A DNA stretch of 64,000 bases, taken from NCBI RefSeq assembly GCF_000346505.1, contig NZ_ANOH01000431.1, positions 1 to 64,000 of the forward strand, given 5' to 3'. The stretch's first letter is position 1. Each line of letters opens with the position of its first letter. The notes under the pieces were generated by a model, which worked only from the letters and a program-made list of their open reading frames with translations, did no database searches and was not told the origin of the DNA. This DNA comes from Aporhodopirellula sallentina SM41 (lineage in GTDB: Bacteria > Planctomycetota > Planctomycetia > Pirellulales > Pirellulaceae). Made by a program: the position numbers and the translations under genes. Positions 35,375-45,319 of the stretch are shown in pieces.

Positions 35375-38300
35375 ATGTTGCCATATAGAAACCACGATGT
35401 TCGACGCCGCGTCTCACGCCATGCGATCCGCATGAGTGTTGTCGCATTCTGGTTCGCGGTTGCTGCGGTTGTGGCGACTCAAGCGATTGCGGCTGACGGT
35501 TTGGCCGATTCACGTTTGGGGCCGGTGACGTTTGCCGGCGGGAGCGGTCGCCAATCCGAGGCTGCTTCGTTGGGCAGAGCTGCCACTCGGCCACCACACG
35601 CTGCGCCGCCGATTCATCACGTGGCGGTGGCAATGCCGATTCAGGCATCCGGTGCCACCGCGGCGGACGATGCCGGGAAGACCGAAACGACCAAGCCGAC
35701 CGAGCAGATTCCGCTGACCAATTCCGAAGCCGTCGCGAGCGAAATTGGTCGCGTGAGCAAGGACGACTCGCTCGACCCGATGCTGCGCGATCTCATCGTG
35801 TCGTCGTTGACTGACCTCGGCAAAGTTCTGGCGGGCAAGCAAGCCGCCTCCGACGCGATCGCCGGATATGACAAAGCGCTAGCGAAAATTGAACGCGACA
35901 AGCGAGACGCAAAAGAAGAATCCGAGCGGCCATTGGAAGTGCCCGAAGAGTTAAAAGTGCCCGAAGAGATCGACGACTACCTGACGATCGATGAACTCAA
36001 ACAGAAACTCATTCTCGCCAAGTCAGACGTCGTAGCCGCTCTTGAGAAATCGCAAAAAGCCGACGCCGCGATCGCTACTCGCAAAGCCAGGTTGGAAAAA
36101 TTGCCCGGTGAAATATCGACACTCCGGCAGGAAATCGAAACGCTCGAATCGTCGTCGGTCGGGGAACTGAATGATGATCCCGAAGGCCAACTTCGCCACG
36201 TTCGCGAAGCGTTGTTGGCGGCGCAGCTCGCGTCTGCCAAGCAACGCCTCGATGCGGCGCTACGCGAACAGATGTTGCACGAGGCGCAAGCCGAGCTGTT
36301 GCCGCTGCAAAGTGCCGCGGCTCAGCGTAACGTTCGGCAGGCTGAGATGGTTCAGGATCGATGGTCGGCGATTTTGCAGATGCAGCGTCAAAGCCAAATC
36401 GAAACCGAGCTGCAGGACTACAAAGAGGAAATCGTCAAGGCAGGTGGCAGTACGGAATCGTCACAAATTCTCAAGCTCAAAGATGTTTGGATTGAGATCA
36501 TCGGTGAAACCGATCAAGCCGACCGGATGTTGGCCAAAGAGAAAATCCAAACGGATACGTGGGCAGACCGACTCACCGAAACGCAATCGCAAATCGCCGA
36601 ATCCAACCGCACGGGCGAACGTCTTTCTAGCAGCGAAGGTTTGCAGCTGCAGTTGTTAAAAAACCGACTGCCTTCACTGAGTCAAATCGGTGATCAGATT
36701 TCAAAGATCGATCAGACGATCGAGAAACGTCGCGACTTGCAACGTCAGCTCGAACTGACTCTGCAGGGGATCGACGATTCGGTCGCCGGAGAGTTGCCGA
36801 TGGAGGTCTTTTCCGAACGCGTGATTCTCGGCAGCAGTCCGTCGTCGAGCAACTTGCCGGCAACCGAGGTCGAGTTGCTCGCCAAGTTTATCGCTGATTT
36901 GGAAACGCACTTGGCGAAGTTGGCCCAGCGGCGACGCGAACTCGAGAGGCTACGTAAGACCGTTTCGCAGCTTCTTTCGCTTATTGACTCGCATATTGTT
37001 TGGATCCGAAACGAAGCCGTTTTTCGGTTGCGTGACATTCCCTTGGCCTGGCAATCGTTCCGGTGGATCGTTCACCCTCGGCACCTCAAGTTGCTCGGCA
37101 CTCGATTGTTTGAAGGGTATCTGAATCGCCCCGAGTTGATTGTCATCGTGTTGATTGCTTTGGCGACGGTTCTCGGGCTCGGTACGCGATTGCGCCGCCG
37201 GATTGCCGAACACGGAAAGAGGGCATCGAGTCGACAGAGTCTGTCGTTGCAGCCAACCTTTGCGGCCACGCTCTTGTCGTTTGCGTTGATGTTGCCGCTC
37301 GTTGCGTTGCTATGGATAACCGGAGACGCGTTGAAAGCGTCCGGAGGGGCCGAACCTTTGGTGCGGTCTGTCTATCAGGCGTTTCACCTCGCCGCCGTCG
37401 CAGCCATGCCGGTTGAGTTGTTGCGTCAGTGGTTGCGTCCACAGGGGCTCGCGATCGCTCACTTCAATACCGACGAAGATTCAATCAGAGGATTACGCCG
37501 ATGGTTGCGGATTCTGATCGACATCGGATTGCCGGTGTTGATCATCTTTGTGACTGCTTCGGAACTCGGACGATATCAGTTGACCCAGGCGCTTAGCCGG
37601 TTGATGTTTATCTGTGGGATGATTTTGCTGAGCATTGTCTTGTGGCGAACGCTCGAGCCGAACAAAGGTATTTTCTCGGTCGAGATTCGTGACAACCCCG
37701 ACGGATGGCTGGCGCGATTGCGACACATATGGTTCCTGCCAATTGTTTGGCTGCCGATCGTCTTTGCGGTTGTCGCGGTGATGGGGTACGGCCGTGCCGC
37801 GGAGGTGCTCATCGAGCAGCTCTACTATACGTTCGGGGTGTGTGTCGTCGCGTTCTTCATCGGAGGAACCGTGCGTCGTTGGTTGCTGACGCAGCGACGT
37901 CGTTTGGCGTGGGCGGTGCACCGTGAACGACTCGAGGAAGCAGACCGAATTGGTGCCGTCGGTGTGGACGTCGAGCAACCGACGACGATGGAAGCATCTG
38001 AGATCAGTGCACAGACGAGCCGTTTGCTGAACACGTTTTTGATCATTGCCACTCTGATCGGTGTTGCGTGGATTTGGTCGCCGGTGCTTCCCGCGGTAGG
38101 TTATCTCGAATCGATCCGGTTGTGGACGAGTGTCGATCAACAAGGGGAAATCGTTTACGTCACACTCGCCGACGTGGTGAAAACCATCCCGGTCGTGGTC
38201 TTAACGTGGGCGTCGGTGCGGAACCTGCCCGGTTTGATTGAAGGCGTGTTATTGGAGCGTCTGCCGCTCGAAAAACCAGTGCGTTACGCGATCACGACGC

Positions 38301-39007
38301 TCGGTACGTACGCGTTGATGTTCATCGGACTGGGGATCAGTGCGAAAACGCTCGGCTTGCGATGGGATAATATCCAGTGGCTCGTTGCCGCGCTCGGTGT
38401 CGGGCTCGGGTTCGGTCTGCAGGAGATCTTTGCGAACTTTGTTAGCGGATTGATTATCCTGTTCGAGCAACCGATTCGTGTGGGCGACATCGTGACTCTC
38501 GGTGATACCACCGGCGTTGTTGCGAGGATCCGAATGAGAGCGACGACGATCACGAACTGGGACCGACAGGAATTGATCATTCCGAACAAGGATTTGATCA
38601 CCGGTCGCTTGGTGAACTGGACTTTGACCGACACGACGAACCGTGTCGTCGTGAATGTGGGTGTGGCGTACGGTAGTGATACCGATCAAGCATGTGATTT
38701 GCTCAAGAAGATCTGTGCCGAACACAGTTCGATCTCGGTGGATCCGGCGCCGAATGTGACCTTCGAAGGGTTTGGCGATTCGACGCTGAACCTCGTGCTG
38801 CGGTGTTATCTGGCTGACCTCGATAACCGCCTGTCCGCGATCCACGAATTGCACACGATGATCAACAAAGAGTTCAACGCGGCGGGAATCGAGATCGCGT
38901 TCCCTCAACGCGACCTTCATCTGCGATCGTTGCCGCAGGAACTCATGCAGTCGCTCTCGGCGATGCGTTCGGGTGAGAAGCCCGCGAGTGACTCCGGCGG
39001 AGCGTAG
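35375..39007 (+). CDS. Large mechanosensitive channel (MscK/MscS family)
   Basis: The 1210-residue product has a signal peptide (MSVVAFWFAVAAVVATQAIA) and a long periplasmic coiled-coil region (~100-520). About ten membrane helices follow, then a C-terminal MscS pore and beta domain (~1000-1190). Visible pore-helix and signature stretches are ALGVGLGFGLQEIFANFVSG, QPIRVGDIV and TITNWDRQELIIPNKDLITG. It opens under membrane tension to release solutes in hypo-osmotic shock, and the large periplasmic part resembles MscK/KefA. No other osmotic-stress genes adjoin it apart from the Pmp3-like gene 1.6 kb away. Confidence 0.93.
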   Translation: MLPYRNHDVRRRVSRHAIRMSVVAFWFAVAAVVATQAIAADGLADSRLGPVTFAGGSGRQSEAASLGRAATRPPHAAPPIHHVAVAMPIQASGATAADDAGKTETTKPTEQIPLTNSEAVASEIGRVSKDDSLDPMLRDLIVSSLTDLGKVLAGKQAASDAIAGYDKALAKIERDKRDAKEESERPLEVPEELKVPEEIDDYLTIDELKQKLILAKSDVVAALEKSQKADAAIATRKARLEKLPGEISTLRQEIETLESSSVGELNDDPEGQLRHVREALLAAQLASAKQRLDAALREQMLHEAQAELLPLQSAAAQRNVRQAEMVQDRWSAILQMQRQSQIETELQDYKEEIVKAGGSTESSQILKLKDVWIEIIGETDQADRMLAKEKIQTDTWADRLTETQSQIAESNRTGERLSSSEGLQLQLLKNRLPSLSQIGDQISKIDQTIEKRRDLQRQLELTLQGIDDSVAGELPMEVFSERVILGSSPSSSNLPATEVELLAKFIADLETHLAKLAQRRRELERLRKTVSQLLSLIDSHIVWIRNEAVFRLRDIPLAWQSFRWIVHPRHLKLLGTRLFEGYLNRPELIVIVLIALATVLGLGTRLRRRIAEHGKRASSRQSLSLQPTFAATLLSFALMLPLVALLWITGDALKASGGAEPLVRSVYQAFHLAAVAAMPVELLRQWLRPQGLAIAHFNTDEDSIRGLRRWLRILIDIGLPVLIIFVTASELGRYQLTQALSRLMFICGMILLSIVLWRTLEPNKGIFSVEIRDNPDGWLARLRHIWFLPIVWLPIVFAVVAVMGYGRAAEVLIEQLYYTFGVCVVAFFIGGTVRRWLLTQRRRLAWAVHRERLEEADRIGAVGVDVEQPTTMEASEISAQTSRLLNTFLIIATLIGVAWIWSPVLPAVGYLESIRLWTSVDQQGEIVYVTLADVVKTIPVVVLTWASVRNLPGLIEGVLLERLPLEKPVRYAITTLGTYALMFIGLGISAKTLGLRWDNIQWLVAALGVGLGFGLQEIFANFVSGLIILFEQPIRVGDIVTLGDTTGVVARIRMRATTITNWDRQELIIPNKDLITGRLVNWTLTDTTNRVVVNVGVAYGSDTDQACDLLKKICAEHSSISVDPAPNVTFEGFGDSTLNLVLRCYLADLDNRLSAIHELHTMINKEFNAAGIEIAFPQRDLHLRSLPQELMQSLSAMRSGEKPASDSGGA

Positions 39008-39027
39008 GCCGACTCGCGAGGATCTGT

Positions 39028-39951
39028 TTACTCGCCTGATTCGATGCACTTGACCGCATCGATCAATTCCAACATCGGTTCGGTGAGCAAACGTCCTCGC
39101 CGCCACATGAAAACGATCTTTCGTTTGCCGAGTTGTTTGCTGAGTGAACGCGTCGCGAGCGATTGGCAGAGGTCTCCCTGTCGGCGACCGGCGAGGATTC
39201 CCACGCCGACTCCCGCTTTGACGCACGCGATCGTGAAGGCGCTGTTATCGGTTTCGATGTGAATGTTGGAAACGAGCCCCTCGCGATGAAACGCCTGTTC
39301 GAGTGCGTCGCGACCATGTGTTCCCGCGGCGGTGACGACCAGAGGATGTTTAGACAGTTCACGCAATCCGTGGGAGCGTGCCTTGGCGTAGGGATGCGAC
39401 TTGCTGCAAACGGCAAGAAACTCGACCGTGTAAGCCGGTTCGTAGTGAATGCCGGATGAGCCCTGATGCAGTCCCGGTTCGAGCGTCAACGCAATGTCGG
39501 CTTCGTCCGCGAGCAGCAGTTCCAATGCTCGACGTTCATTGCCCTGCCGGATGGCTAACCGGTTGGGATGTTGGTCGTGAAATTTCGCGAGCGGTTCGGC
39601 GAGGTCCTCGATCATCATCCGCACGCCGGTGACCAGCCGAATGGTTTGCTTGCTTGGCTCGCGGCTCATTCGTTCGAATGTCGATTCGAGTTGAACGAGA
39701 ATGCCGTCGATTTCTTCGTAGAGTTGTTTCGCCGCGGAGGTGGGGCGGACTTGCCGACCGACGCGGTGGAACAATTCGACCTCGTACATCTTTTCGAGGG
39801 CGTGAATGTGCTGCCAAATGGATGGGACCGATAGATCCGTGACGCGTGCCGCTGCGGCGTAGCCTCCTTGCTGCATCACATGCCGAAATGTGTGCAGGTG
39901 GGCAATGTTAATCGCCGCAGATCGCAGGGTGAGATCGGCAGAAGCGGTCAT
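39028..39951 (-). CDS. LysR-family transcriptional regulator of the sugar-acid operon
   Basis: The 307-residue product has the LysR winged helix-turn-helix (HLHTFRHVMQQGGYAAAARV then LFHRVGRQVRPT) and a C-terminal effector-binding domain of periplasmic-binding type (IRLVTGVRMMIEDLAEPLAK, LALTLEPG-like ADIALTLEPG). ATG at 39951 is supported by AGGAA about seven bases upstream; a longer open frame is ignored. It is divergent from the MFS-led operon, and a 29-bp palindrome (39986-40014) in between is the likely binding site. Its inducer is presumably the operon's sugar-acid substrate or an intermediate. Confidence 0.93.
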   Translation of the reverse strand: MTASADLTLRSAAINIAHLHTFRHVMQQGGYAAAARVTDLSVPSIWQHIHALEKMYEVELFHRVGRQVRPTSAAKQLYEEIDGILVQLESTFERMSREPSKQTIRLVTGVRMMIEDLAEPLAKFHDQHPNRLAIRQGNERRALELLLADEADIALTLEPGLHQGSSGIHYEPAYTVEFLAVCSKSHPYAKARSHGLRELSKHPLVVTAAGTHGRDALEQAFHREGLVSNIHIETDNSAFTIACVKAGVGVGILAGRRQGDLCQSLATRSLSKQLGKRKIVFMWRRGRLLTEPMLELIDAVKCIESGE

Positions 39952-39985
39952 TTCGAATTCCTGAATGATCGTTAAGGAATATTTA

Positions 39986-40014
39986 ATTGTACCTAGCGAA
40001 TAAGCCAGTACAAT
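39986..40014. promoter_or_regulatory. Candidate LysR operator
   Basis: ATTGTAC (39986-39992) and GTACAAT (40008-40014) form a perfect 7-15-7 inverted repeat midway between the LysR start and the MFS start. A second TTAA-GGAATAT-TTAA symmetry lies just to its left. Placement fits a regulator that controls both itself and the operon. Confidence 0.55.
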
Positions 40015-40075
40015 CATCGCCGAAGTTGACCGTCGTTTCTGTCTTTTGGGGATTTGGAACCTCCTAAAGGCTATC

Positions 40076-41662
40076 ATGACGACGACCCGAACGCCATTCC
40101 TATCTCAGGCTTTCATGAATCCTGCCGCCCCCACGTCCCAGCGATTCTGGTTGGTTTTCCTCGTGTTTTTACACACGGTGAACACGTACATGGATCGCGT
40201 CTGCATCTCCGCCGCCAAGGGGTCGATGCAGGATGAAATCTCGGGTCTTGATGACCAGATGATGGGGTATGTCTTCGGGATCTTTGCGATCGGATACGCG
40301 CTGTTTCAAATCCCTGCGGGATGGTTCAGCGACCGTGTCGGTCCGCGTCTCGGACTGACGATTGTGGTGGCGATTTGGAGCGTGTTCACGGCGTTGACCG
40401 GCGCTGTGTACACCGCGATCAGTTTGCTGTTCGTGAGGTTTCTTTTCGGTGTCGGCGAGGCGGGGGCGTACCCCGGAGCGACCCGTGCGATGTATAGCTG
40501 GTTGCCGGCGAAAGAACGCGGCCTCGGTCAGGGGATCTTTCACTCCGGTGCACGGATTGGTGCAGCGTTGTCGTTGGTTTTGATGCCCATGTTGATCGCC
40601 GCGATCGGTTGGCGGATGACTTTCGTAGCCAACGCCGCGGTCGGTTTGCTGTGGGGTGGTGTGTGGTGGTGGTGGTACCGAGATGACCCCGCGAACCATT
40701 CCAAAGTCAACGAGGCTGAGTTGGAGTTGATCCAACGCGGTATCGCGGAAGAAGCGGCGACCGAGTCCACCGTGCCATACGTGCAGGTGGTGACATCGCT
40801 CAACGTTCTGTTGGCGATGTTTCAGTACGCGGCGAGTAACATCACGTTCTTCATTAGTATCACGTGGTTACAACCTTATCTCGTCGAGACGTACGGTGAA
40901 GAGTACGCGTACCTGGCGTCGCTGCCGTTGCTCTGTGGCGCGGTTGCGTTGTGGATCTCGGGGTACACGGTGACGTTCTTGCACAAGCTGGAGATGCCGG
41001 TGTTGTCTCGCCGGTTGCCGGCGATGATCGGGTTTGCCCTCGGTGCGATCGGACTCTTGTTGTGCACGCAGGTGACTGAGTCGACCAGTGTGTGGATGTT
41101 CATTTTCTTCTTTTCGGTTGGGACTTTCGGCGTCGAAATGACGCTGAGTCCGAGTTGGTCGTTCTGCATGGACATCGGCGGATCACGTTCGGGTGCGGTT
41201 TCGGCGGCGATGAACATGGTTGGTAACATGGGGGCGGCCGTCAGCGCAGTGGCGTTCCCGTTTTTCGTTGCCAACGTGACGGTTCCCGGGATTGCTGAGA
41301 CGACCGGGACTGCGAATTCGTTTTTCCTTTTCGCAGCGGTGATGAATTTGTTGGCACTCGGGGCATGGGTGTTGATGAATCCTCGTCGTGAATTGCGAGA
41401 AATTTCCTCGTCGGCGTTGAGGCTACGTTTGGCGATGTTCTTGGCGATGTTCGTGTTGGTGATGGCGGCTCTGCTGTACACCAAATTCATCTACGAACCT
41501 GAGCCAGAACAGGAAGCACGAGCGAACTCGGTGGAGCGAGCGGTCGTGTGTGATTATGAGAGGGAGTTCGAGGGGCAGGGATTCCTTCCGAGTCAACGGC
41601 ATGCGCAATGGCAATCCGTCATGCCATGCGTCGAGGTTGTATCGAAAGGAGCGATGGTATGA
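40076..41662 (+). CDS. MFS transporter, anion:cation symporter type
   Basis: The 528-residue product has 12 membrane helices. MFS signatures are visible: DRVCISAAKG after helix 1, GWFSDRVGPRLGL between helices 2 and 3, and FLFGVGEAGAYPGATRAMY around helix 4. The pattern fits the ACS family, whose members carry hexuronates, tartrate and other sugar acids with protons. An unusual hydrophilic tail (~50 residues) follows the last helix. ATG at 40076 has AAAGG six to seven bases upstream. The stop overlaps the next start as ATGA (41659-41662), showing translational coupling. Confidence 0.93.
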   Translation: MTTTRTPFLSQAFMNPAAPTSQRFWLVFLVFLHTVNTYMDRVCISAAKGSMQDEISGLDDQMMGYVFGIFAIGYALFQIPAGWFSDRVGPRLGLTIVVAIWSVFTALTGAVYTAISLLFVRFLFGVGEAGAYPGATRAMYSWLPAKERGLGQGIFHSGARIGAALSLVLMPMLIAAIGWRMTFVANAAVGLLWGGVWWWWYRDDPANHSKVNEAELELIQRGIAEEAATESTVPYVQVVTSLNVLLAMFQYAASNITFFISITWLQPYLVETYGEEYAYLASLPLLCGAVALWISGYTVTFLHKLEMPVLSRRLPAMIGFALGAIGLLLCTQVTESTSVWMFIFFFSVGTFGVEMTLSPSWSFCMDIGGSRSGAVSAAMNMVGNMGAAVSAVAFPFFVANVTVPGIAETTGTANSFFLFAAVMNLLALGAWVLMNPRRELREISSSALRLRLAMFLAMFVLVMAALLYTKFIYEPEPEQEARANSVERAVVCDYEREFEGQGFLPSQRHAQWQSVMPCVEVVSKGAMV

Positions 41663-42702
41663 AGAAACTCAAAGGAGTTGCCGTCGGAGCGGGGTATTTC
41701 AGCCAATTCCATTTTGATGCTTGGTCGCGTTTGCCCGAAGTCGAGTTGTCGGCGGTTTGTGATGTGAATGCCGACTCTGCCCAACAAGCATCCGAGAAGT
41801 ACTCGATCGCCAACACGTATCGCGATGTCGGCGAGATGTTGGATCGTGAAAAGCCCGACTTTATCGACATCATTACTCGGCCTGATTCACATCTGGCTTT
41901 GGTCGGCGAGGCCGCAAAGCGTGGTGTGGCGGTGGTGTGTCAAAAGGCGCTCGCGCCAACGTTCGAAGAAGCGAAACAGATTGTCGAGGTCGCCGAATCG
42001 GCTTCGGTTCCGTTGATGGTTCACGAGAATTTTCGGTTCCAACCTTGGTATCGTGAGATCCGTCGACAGATCGAAAACGGTGCGATCGGGGATCAACTCT
42101 TTTCGGTGGCGTTCGAATGTCGGATGGGAGACGGTTGGCAACCCGACGCGTATTTGGCTCGGCAGCCCTACTTCCGTGAGATGCCGCGTTTGCTGATTTT
42201 CGAAACGGGAGTCCATTTTGTGGATACCTACCGTTACGTCGGTGGCGAGATTGCAGGCGTGTACGCGACCCTGAATCAACGCAACCCCGACATCGCCGGT
42301 GAGGACAGCGGTACGGTGATGTTTGAATTCGAGTCCGGGGCCAACGGGCTGTGGAGAGGCAACCGGTACAACGAACCAACCTCGTCGGATGCACGATTCA
42401 CCTTTGGCGAAGCGATTGTGGACGGCAGCGGTGGTTCATTGCGGCTCTATGGCAATGGTCGGTTGACCCTGCAACCACTCGGTGAGCCGGAGCATGGCGT
42501 CGAATACCGGTGCGAGCGCAGAGGGTTTGCGGGCGATTGTGTTTACGCGACACAGCGGCACTTTGTGGACTGTATGCTCGCCGGTACACCGATGGAAACG
42601 AGTGGCCGAGAGTATCTGAAATCGCTCGTGGTGGTCGACGCGATTTATGAGTCGTCGCAGACGAAGATGCCGGTTCGCGGATTGTCAGGAGAGGCCAAAT
42701 GA
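41659..42702 (+). CDS. Gfo/Idh/MocA family dehydrogenase
   Basis: The 347-residue product has an NAD(P)-binding Rossmann domain (GVAVGAGYFSQFHFDAWSRL) and a C-terminal substrate domain. At the usual EKP position it reads CQKALAPTFEEA, so the Glu-Lys-Pro core is altered to Gln-Lys-Ala with the catalytic Lys retained. Context suggests it oxidises a sugar acid or lactone taken up by the preceding transporter. It overlaps both neighbours by four bases (ATGA at each junction). Confidence 0.9.
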   Translation: MKKLKGVAVGAGYFSQFHFDAWSRLPEVELSAVCDVNADSAQQASEKYSIANTYRDVGEMLDREKPDFIDIITRPDSHLALVGEAAKRGVAVVCQKALAPTFEEAKQIVEVAESASVPLMVHENFRFQPWYREIRRQIENGAIGDQLFSVAFECRMGDGWQPDAYLARQPYFREMPRLLIFETGVHFVDTYRYVGGEIAGVYATLNQRNPDIAGEDSGTVMFEFESGANGLWRGNRYNEPTSSDARFTFGEAIVDGSGGSLRLYGNGRLTLQPLGEPEHGVEYRCERRGFAGDCVYATQRHFVDCMLAGTPMETSGREYLKSLVVVDAIYESSQTKMPVRGLSGEAK

Positions 42703-43328
42703 GAGTGATTGATTTGAGCCTCGCGGTAAACAATGAAATGCCGGGTGTCAGTGTGAGTGTCGCCAAGCGACTCGAGGTCGAAGGTTGGAACGCGACCACA
42801 CTGAATCTGTATTCCCACTGCGGGACCCATATGGACGCGCCTCGGCATTTTTTGAGCGACGGTGCAACGCTCGATGAGCAGGACCTGTCAGTGTGTGTGG
42901 GTGAGGCGACGGTCATCAATCTCGCGCCGGTGACGCCAAAGCAATTGATCGATGTCGAAGATCTCGGTCCGCACGCCGAAACGATCGGACGAGGGGCTCG
43001 TTTGCTGTTCCGGACGGACTGGCACAAGCGTTTTGGGACGCCCGAGTACCGGAACGAGTTGCCTCGGATTTCACTCAATCTCGCGAATTGGTTAGTCGAA
43101 CGTCAGGTCGCGATGATTGGTGTCGAGCCGCCGTCGGTCGCCGACGTGAACAACGCTCGCGAGTTGACCGATGTGCATCAAACTTTGTTTCGCGGGAACG
43201 TTTTGATCGTCGAGGGAATTGCCCACCTCGACAAACTCACTCAGGAAACCGTCGAATTCATTGCCCTGCCGATGAAAGTGACCGGGGGCGATGGATCCCC
43301 GGTACGGGCGATCGCGATTGAAAAATAG
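42699..43328 (+). CDS. Cyclase-family metal hydrolase
   Basis: The 209-residue product belongs to the cyclase/kynurenine-formamidase-like family (PF04199 in my recollection). The signature HCGTHMDAPRHFLSDGATLD carries the metal-binding His and Asp residues, and the chain begins with the usual IDLSLAV strand. Known members hydrolyse amides, esters or lactones. In this operon a lactonase role on an aldonolactone is a reasonable guess, unproven. The start overlaps the dehydrogenase stop as ATGA. Confidence 0.9.
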   Translation: MRVIDLSLAVNNEMPGVSVSVAKRLEVEGWNATTLNLYSHCGTHMDAPRHFLSDGATLDEQDLSVCVGEATVINLAPVTPKQLIDVEDLGPHAETIGRGARLLFRTDWHKRFGTPEYRNELPRISLNLANWLVERQVAMIGVEPPSVADVNNARELTDVHQTLFRGNVLIVEGIAHLDKLTQETVEFIALPMKVTGGDGSPVRAIAIEK

Positions 43329-43373
43329 AGACAGCGAAATAGAGACAGCAAAATAACGACAGCCGAAAATTTC

Positions 43374-44678
43374 ATGCAAGAGACTTCTTCCCAACGAACC
43401 GCCGTCCTCGGGTGCATCGCTGATGATGTGACCGGCGCGACCGACCTCGCCAATAATTTGGTGCAAGGCGGTATGCGGGTGGTCCAGATATTGGGAACAC
43501 CCACTCCGGAGATGTTACGAGATTTGTCCGAGGTGGATGCGGTCGTTGTTGCACTCAAGACGCGGTCGATTCCTGCCGAGGATGCGATCGCTATGTCACG
43601 TGATTCGTTGAAAGTCCTTCGTGAAAATGGGGCCACGCGTTTTTATTTCAAATACTGTTCAACGTTTGATTCGACAGACGATGGCAACATCGGTCCGGTC
43701 GCCGAAGCCCTGATGGATACTCTCGGGGTGCATCAAACCGTGTTCTGTCCGGCGTTCCCGCGGGCCGGTCGGACGGTCTACCGCGGTCATTTGTTCGTCG
43801 GTGACTCGTTGCTCAATGAGTCGGGGATGGAGAATCATCCTCTCAATCCGATGACGGACGCGAACTTGGTACGGTTTCTCTCGAAGCAGACGTCGCGACG
43901 TGTCGGGCTGGTTTCCTACGACGACATCGAAGAAGGATCGTCGGCGGTTGAGCACCAGTTGTCTGATTTGCAGGGCGACGGCGTGGCGATGGTGGTGACC
44001 GACACGTGTGGTGATGCACAGTTGGCGACCCTCGCATCGGCCTGTGTGTCGATGCCACTCGTTACCGGAGGTTCGGGGTTGGCTCACTATCTGCCCGATG
44101 CGTACCGGAAGGTCGGATTGCTCTCCTCCGAAACTCATGCCCCACCGATTCCGAACGTCGAAGGACGTGGGTTGATTGTTGCAGGCAGTTGTTCGAAAGC
44201 GACCAACGGTCAAGTCGAGTACATGAGCGGAAAGTGCCCGACTTGGTCGGTCGACGTTTCGTCGCTGATGAGTAATCGCGACGCCGAGTTGGAACGGCTC
44301 ATACAGTGGGTTGGAAAGACCGATGCGTCGGTGCCGGTGTTGATCGCATCAAGTGCTCGACCCGAGAAAATCGCCGACCTGCAAAGCCGATTCGGGGCGA
44401 TGGAAGTGGCGCTCGCGATCGAGGGGTTCTTGGCGGAAGTGACCCGTCGTTTGGTCGAGGAACTCGAGTTCCGTCGTTTGGTTCTCGCCGGCGGTGAGAC
44501 CTCTGGGGCGATTGTCCGCGAACTGTCCATTGACGCGCTGAGAATCGGCCCCGAAATCTGCACCGGGGTTCCGTGGACGGAATCGATCGGCCGCCAACCA
44601 TCACTGGCGCTGGCGTTGAAGTCGGGCAACTTCGGCGATGTTGATTTTTTTGAAACTGCGTTGGAGATGCTGCGATGA
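43374..44678 (+). CDS. otnK: Four-carbon acid sugar kinase, OtnK-like
   Basis: The 434-residue product matches the DUF1537 family of acid-sugar kinases. The N-terminal domain has GCIADDVTGATDLANNLVQG and STFDSTDDGNIGPVAEAL. The C-terminal domain has VAGSCSKATNGQ and VLAGGETSGAIVRELSI, typical of the nucleotide site. OtnK-type members phosphorylate 3-oxo-tetronates at C4. The choice of OtnK over the related DtnK rests on the adjacent OtnC-like gene. A 45-bp spacer with short AAATAGAGACAGC repeats precedes it, and its stop overlaps the next start (ATGA). Confidence 0.87.
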   Translation: MQETSSQRTAVLGCIADDVTGATDLANNLVQGGMRVVQILGTPTPEMLRDLSEVDAVVVALKTRSIPAEDAIAMSRDSLKVLRENGATRFYFKYCSTFDSTDDGNIGPVAEALMDTLGVHQTVFCPAFPRAGRTVYRGHLFVGDSLLNESGMENHPLNPMTDANLVRFLSKQTSRRVGLVSYDDIEEGSSAVEHQLSDLQGDGVAMVVTDTCGDAQLATLASACVSMPLVTGGSGLAHYLPDAYRKVGLLSSETHAPPIPNVEGRGLIVAGSCSKATNGQVEYMSGKCPTWSVDVSSLMSNRDAELERLIQWVGKTDASVPVLIASSARPEKIADLQSRFGAMEVALAIEGFLAEVTRRLVEELEFRRLVLAGGETSGAIVRELSIDALRIGPEICTGVPWTESIGRQPSLALALKSGNFGDVDFFETALEMLR

Positions 44679-45295
44679 GCGAACGGGAACTGAGAGAGCG
44701 AATTGCGATGCAGGGCCAGTCGCTCTTTGATCGCGGGCTGACGGCGGGGAGTTCGGGCAATATCAGTGTTCGATTGCCCGATGGCATGCTAATCACACCG
44801 ACTAACAGTTGTCTCGGCCGGCTCGATCCGGATCGGATTACTAAACTCGATAACGTCGGCAACGTGGTCGCTGGAGACAAACCATCCAAGGAAGCCTTCC
44901 TGCATCACAGCATGTATCAATCGCGTCCCGACGAACAGGCGATTGTGCATTTGCACTCCACGCATTCAGTCGCGGTTTCGTGCCTCGCCAACATCGACGA
45001 GAGCAACGTGTTGCCACCGATCACGGCGTACTACGTCATGCGTGTCGGTACGTTGCCGCTGGTCCCCTATTATCCGCCCGGGGACGTGGAGTTGGCCGGT
45101 GCCGTCGAGAAAGCCGCCAAACTCTCGCACGCCGTTCTGCTTTCCAATCACGGTCCGGTGGTCGCCGGCGGGGATTTGGATAAAGCCGTCAACGCGACTG
45201 AAGAACTCGAAGAAACCGCCAAGTTGTTCCTGATGTTGCGTCACGAACCGACCCGCTTCCTGACGCCGCAGCAAGTGCAGGACCTAGCGAAATAG
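44675..45295 (+). CDS. otnC: Class II aldolase-type decarboxylase, OtnC-like
   Basis: The 206-residue product is a class II aldolase/adducin-fold enzyme. Zinc ligands are evident in IVHLHSTHSVAVS (His-x-His) and LLSNHGPVVAGG (third His), with the catalytic Glu in PSKEAFLHH. GSSGNISVRLPDG is the usual phosphate/N-terminal motif. Next to an OtnK-like kinase, the expected reaction is decarboxylation of 3-oxo-tetronate 4-phosphate to dihydroxyacetone phosphate. An L-fuculose- or ribulose-phosphate aldolase-type role cannot be excluded. Confidence 0.87.
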   Translation: MSERELRERIAMQGQSLFDRGLTAGSSGNISVRLPDGMLITPTNSCLGRLDPDRITKLDNVGNVVAGDKPSKEAFLHHSMYQSRPDEQAIVHLHSTHSVAVSCLANIDESNVLPPITAYYVMRVGTLPLVPYYPPGDVELAGAVEKAAKLSHAVLLSNHGPVVAGGDLDKAVNATEELEETAKLFLMLRHEPTRFLTPQQVQDLAK

Positions 45296-45319
45296 CACAC
45301 ACCAATACCAATTCACTTT

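Noticed and set aside
38249-39226. 325-codon minus-strand open frame overlapping the MscS domain and LysR end
   Set aside because: His/Arg/Gln-rich shadow of two real genes, with no motif.
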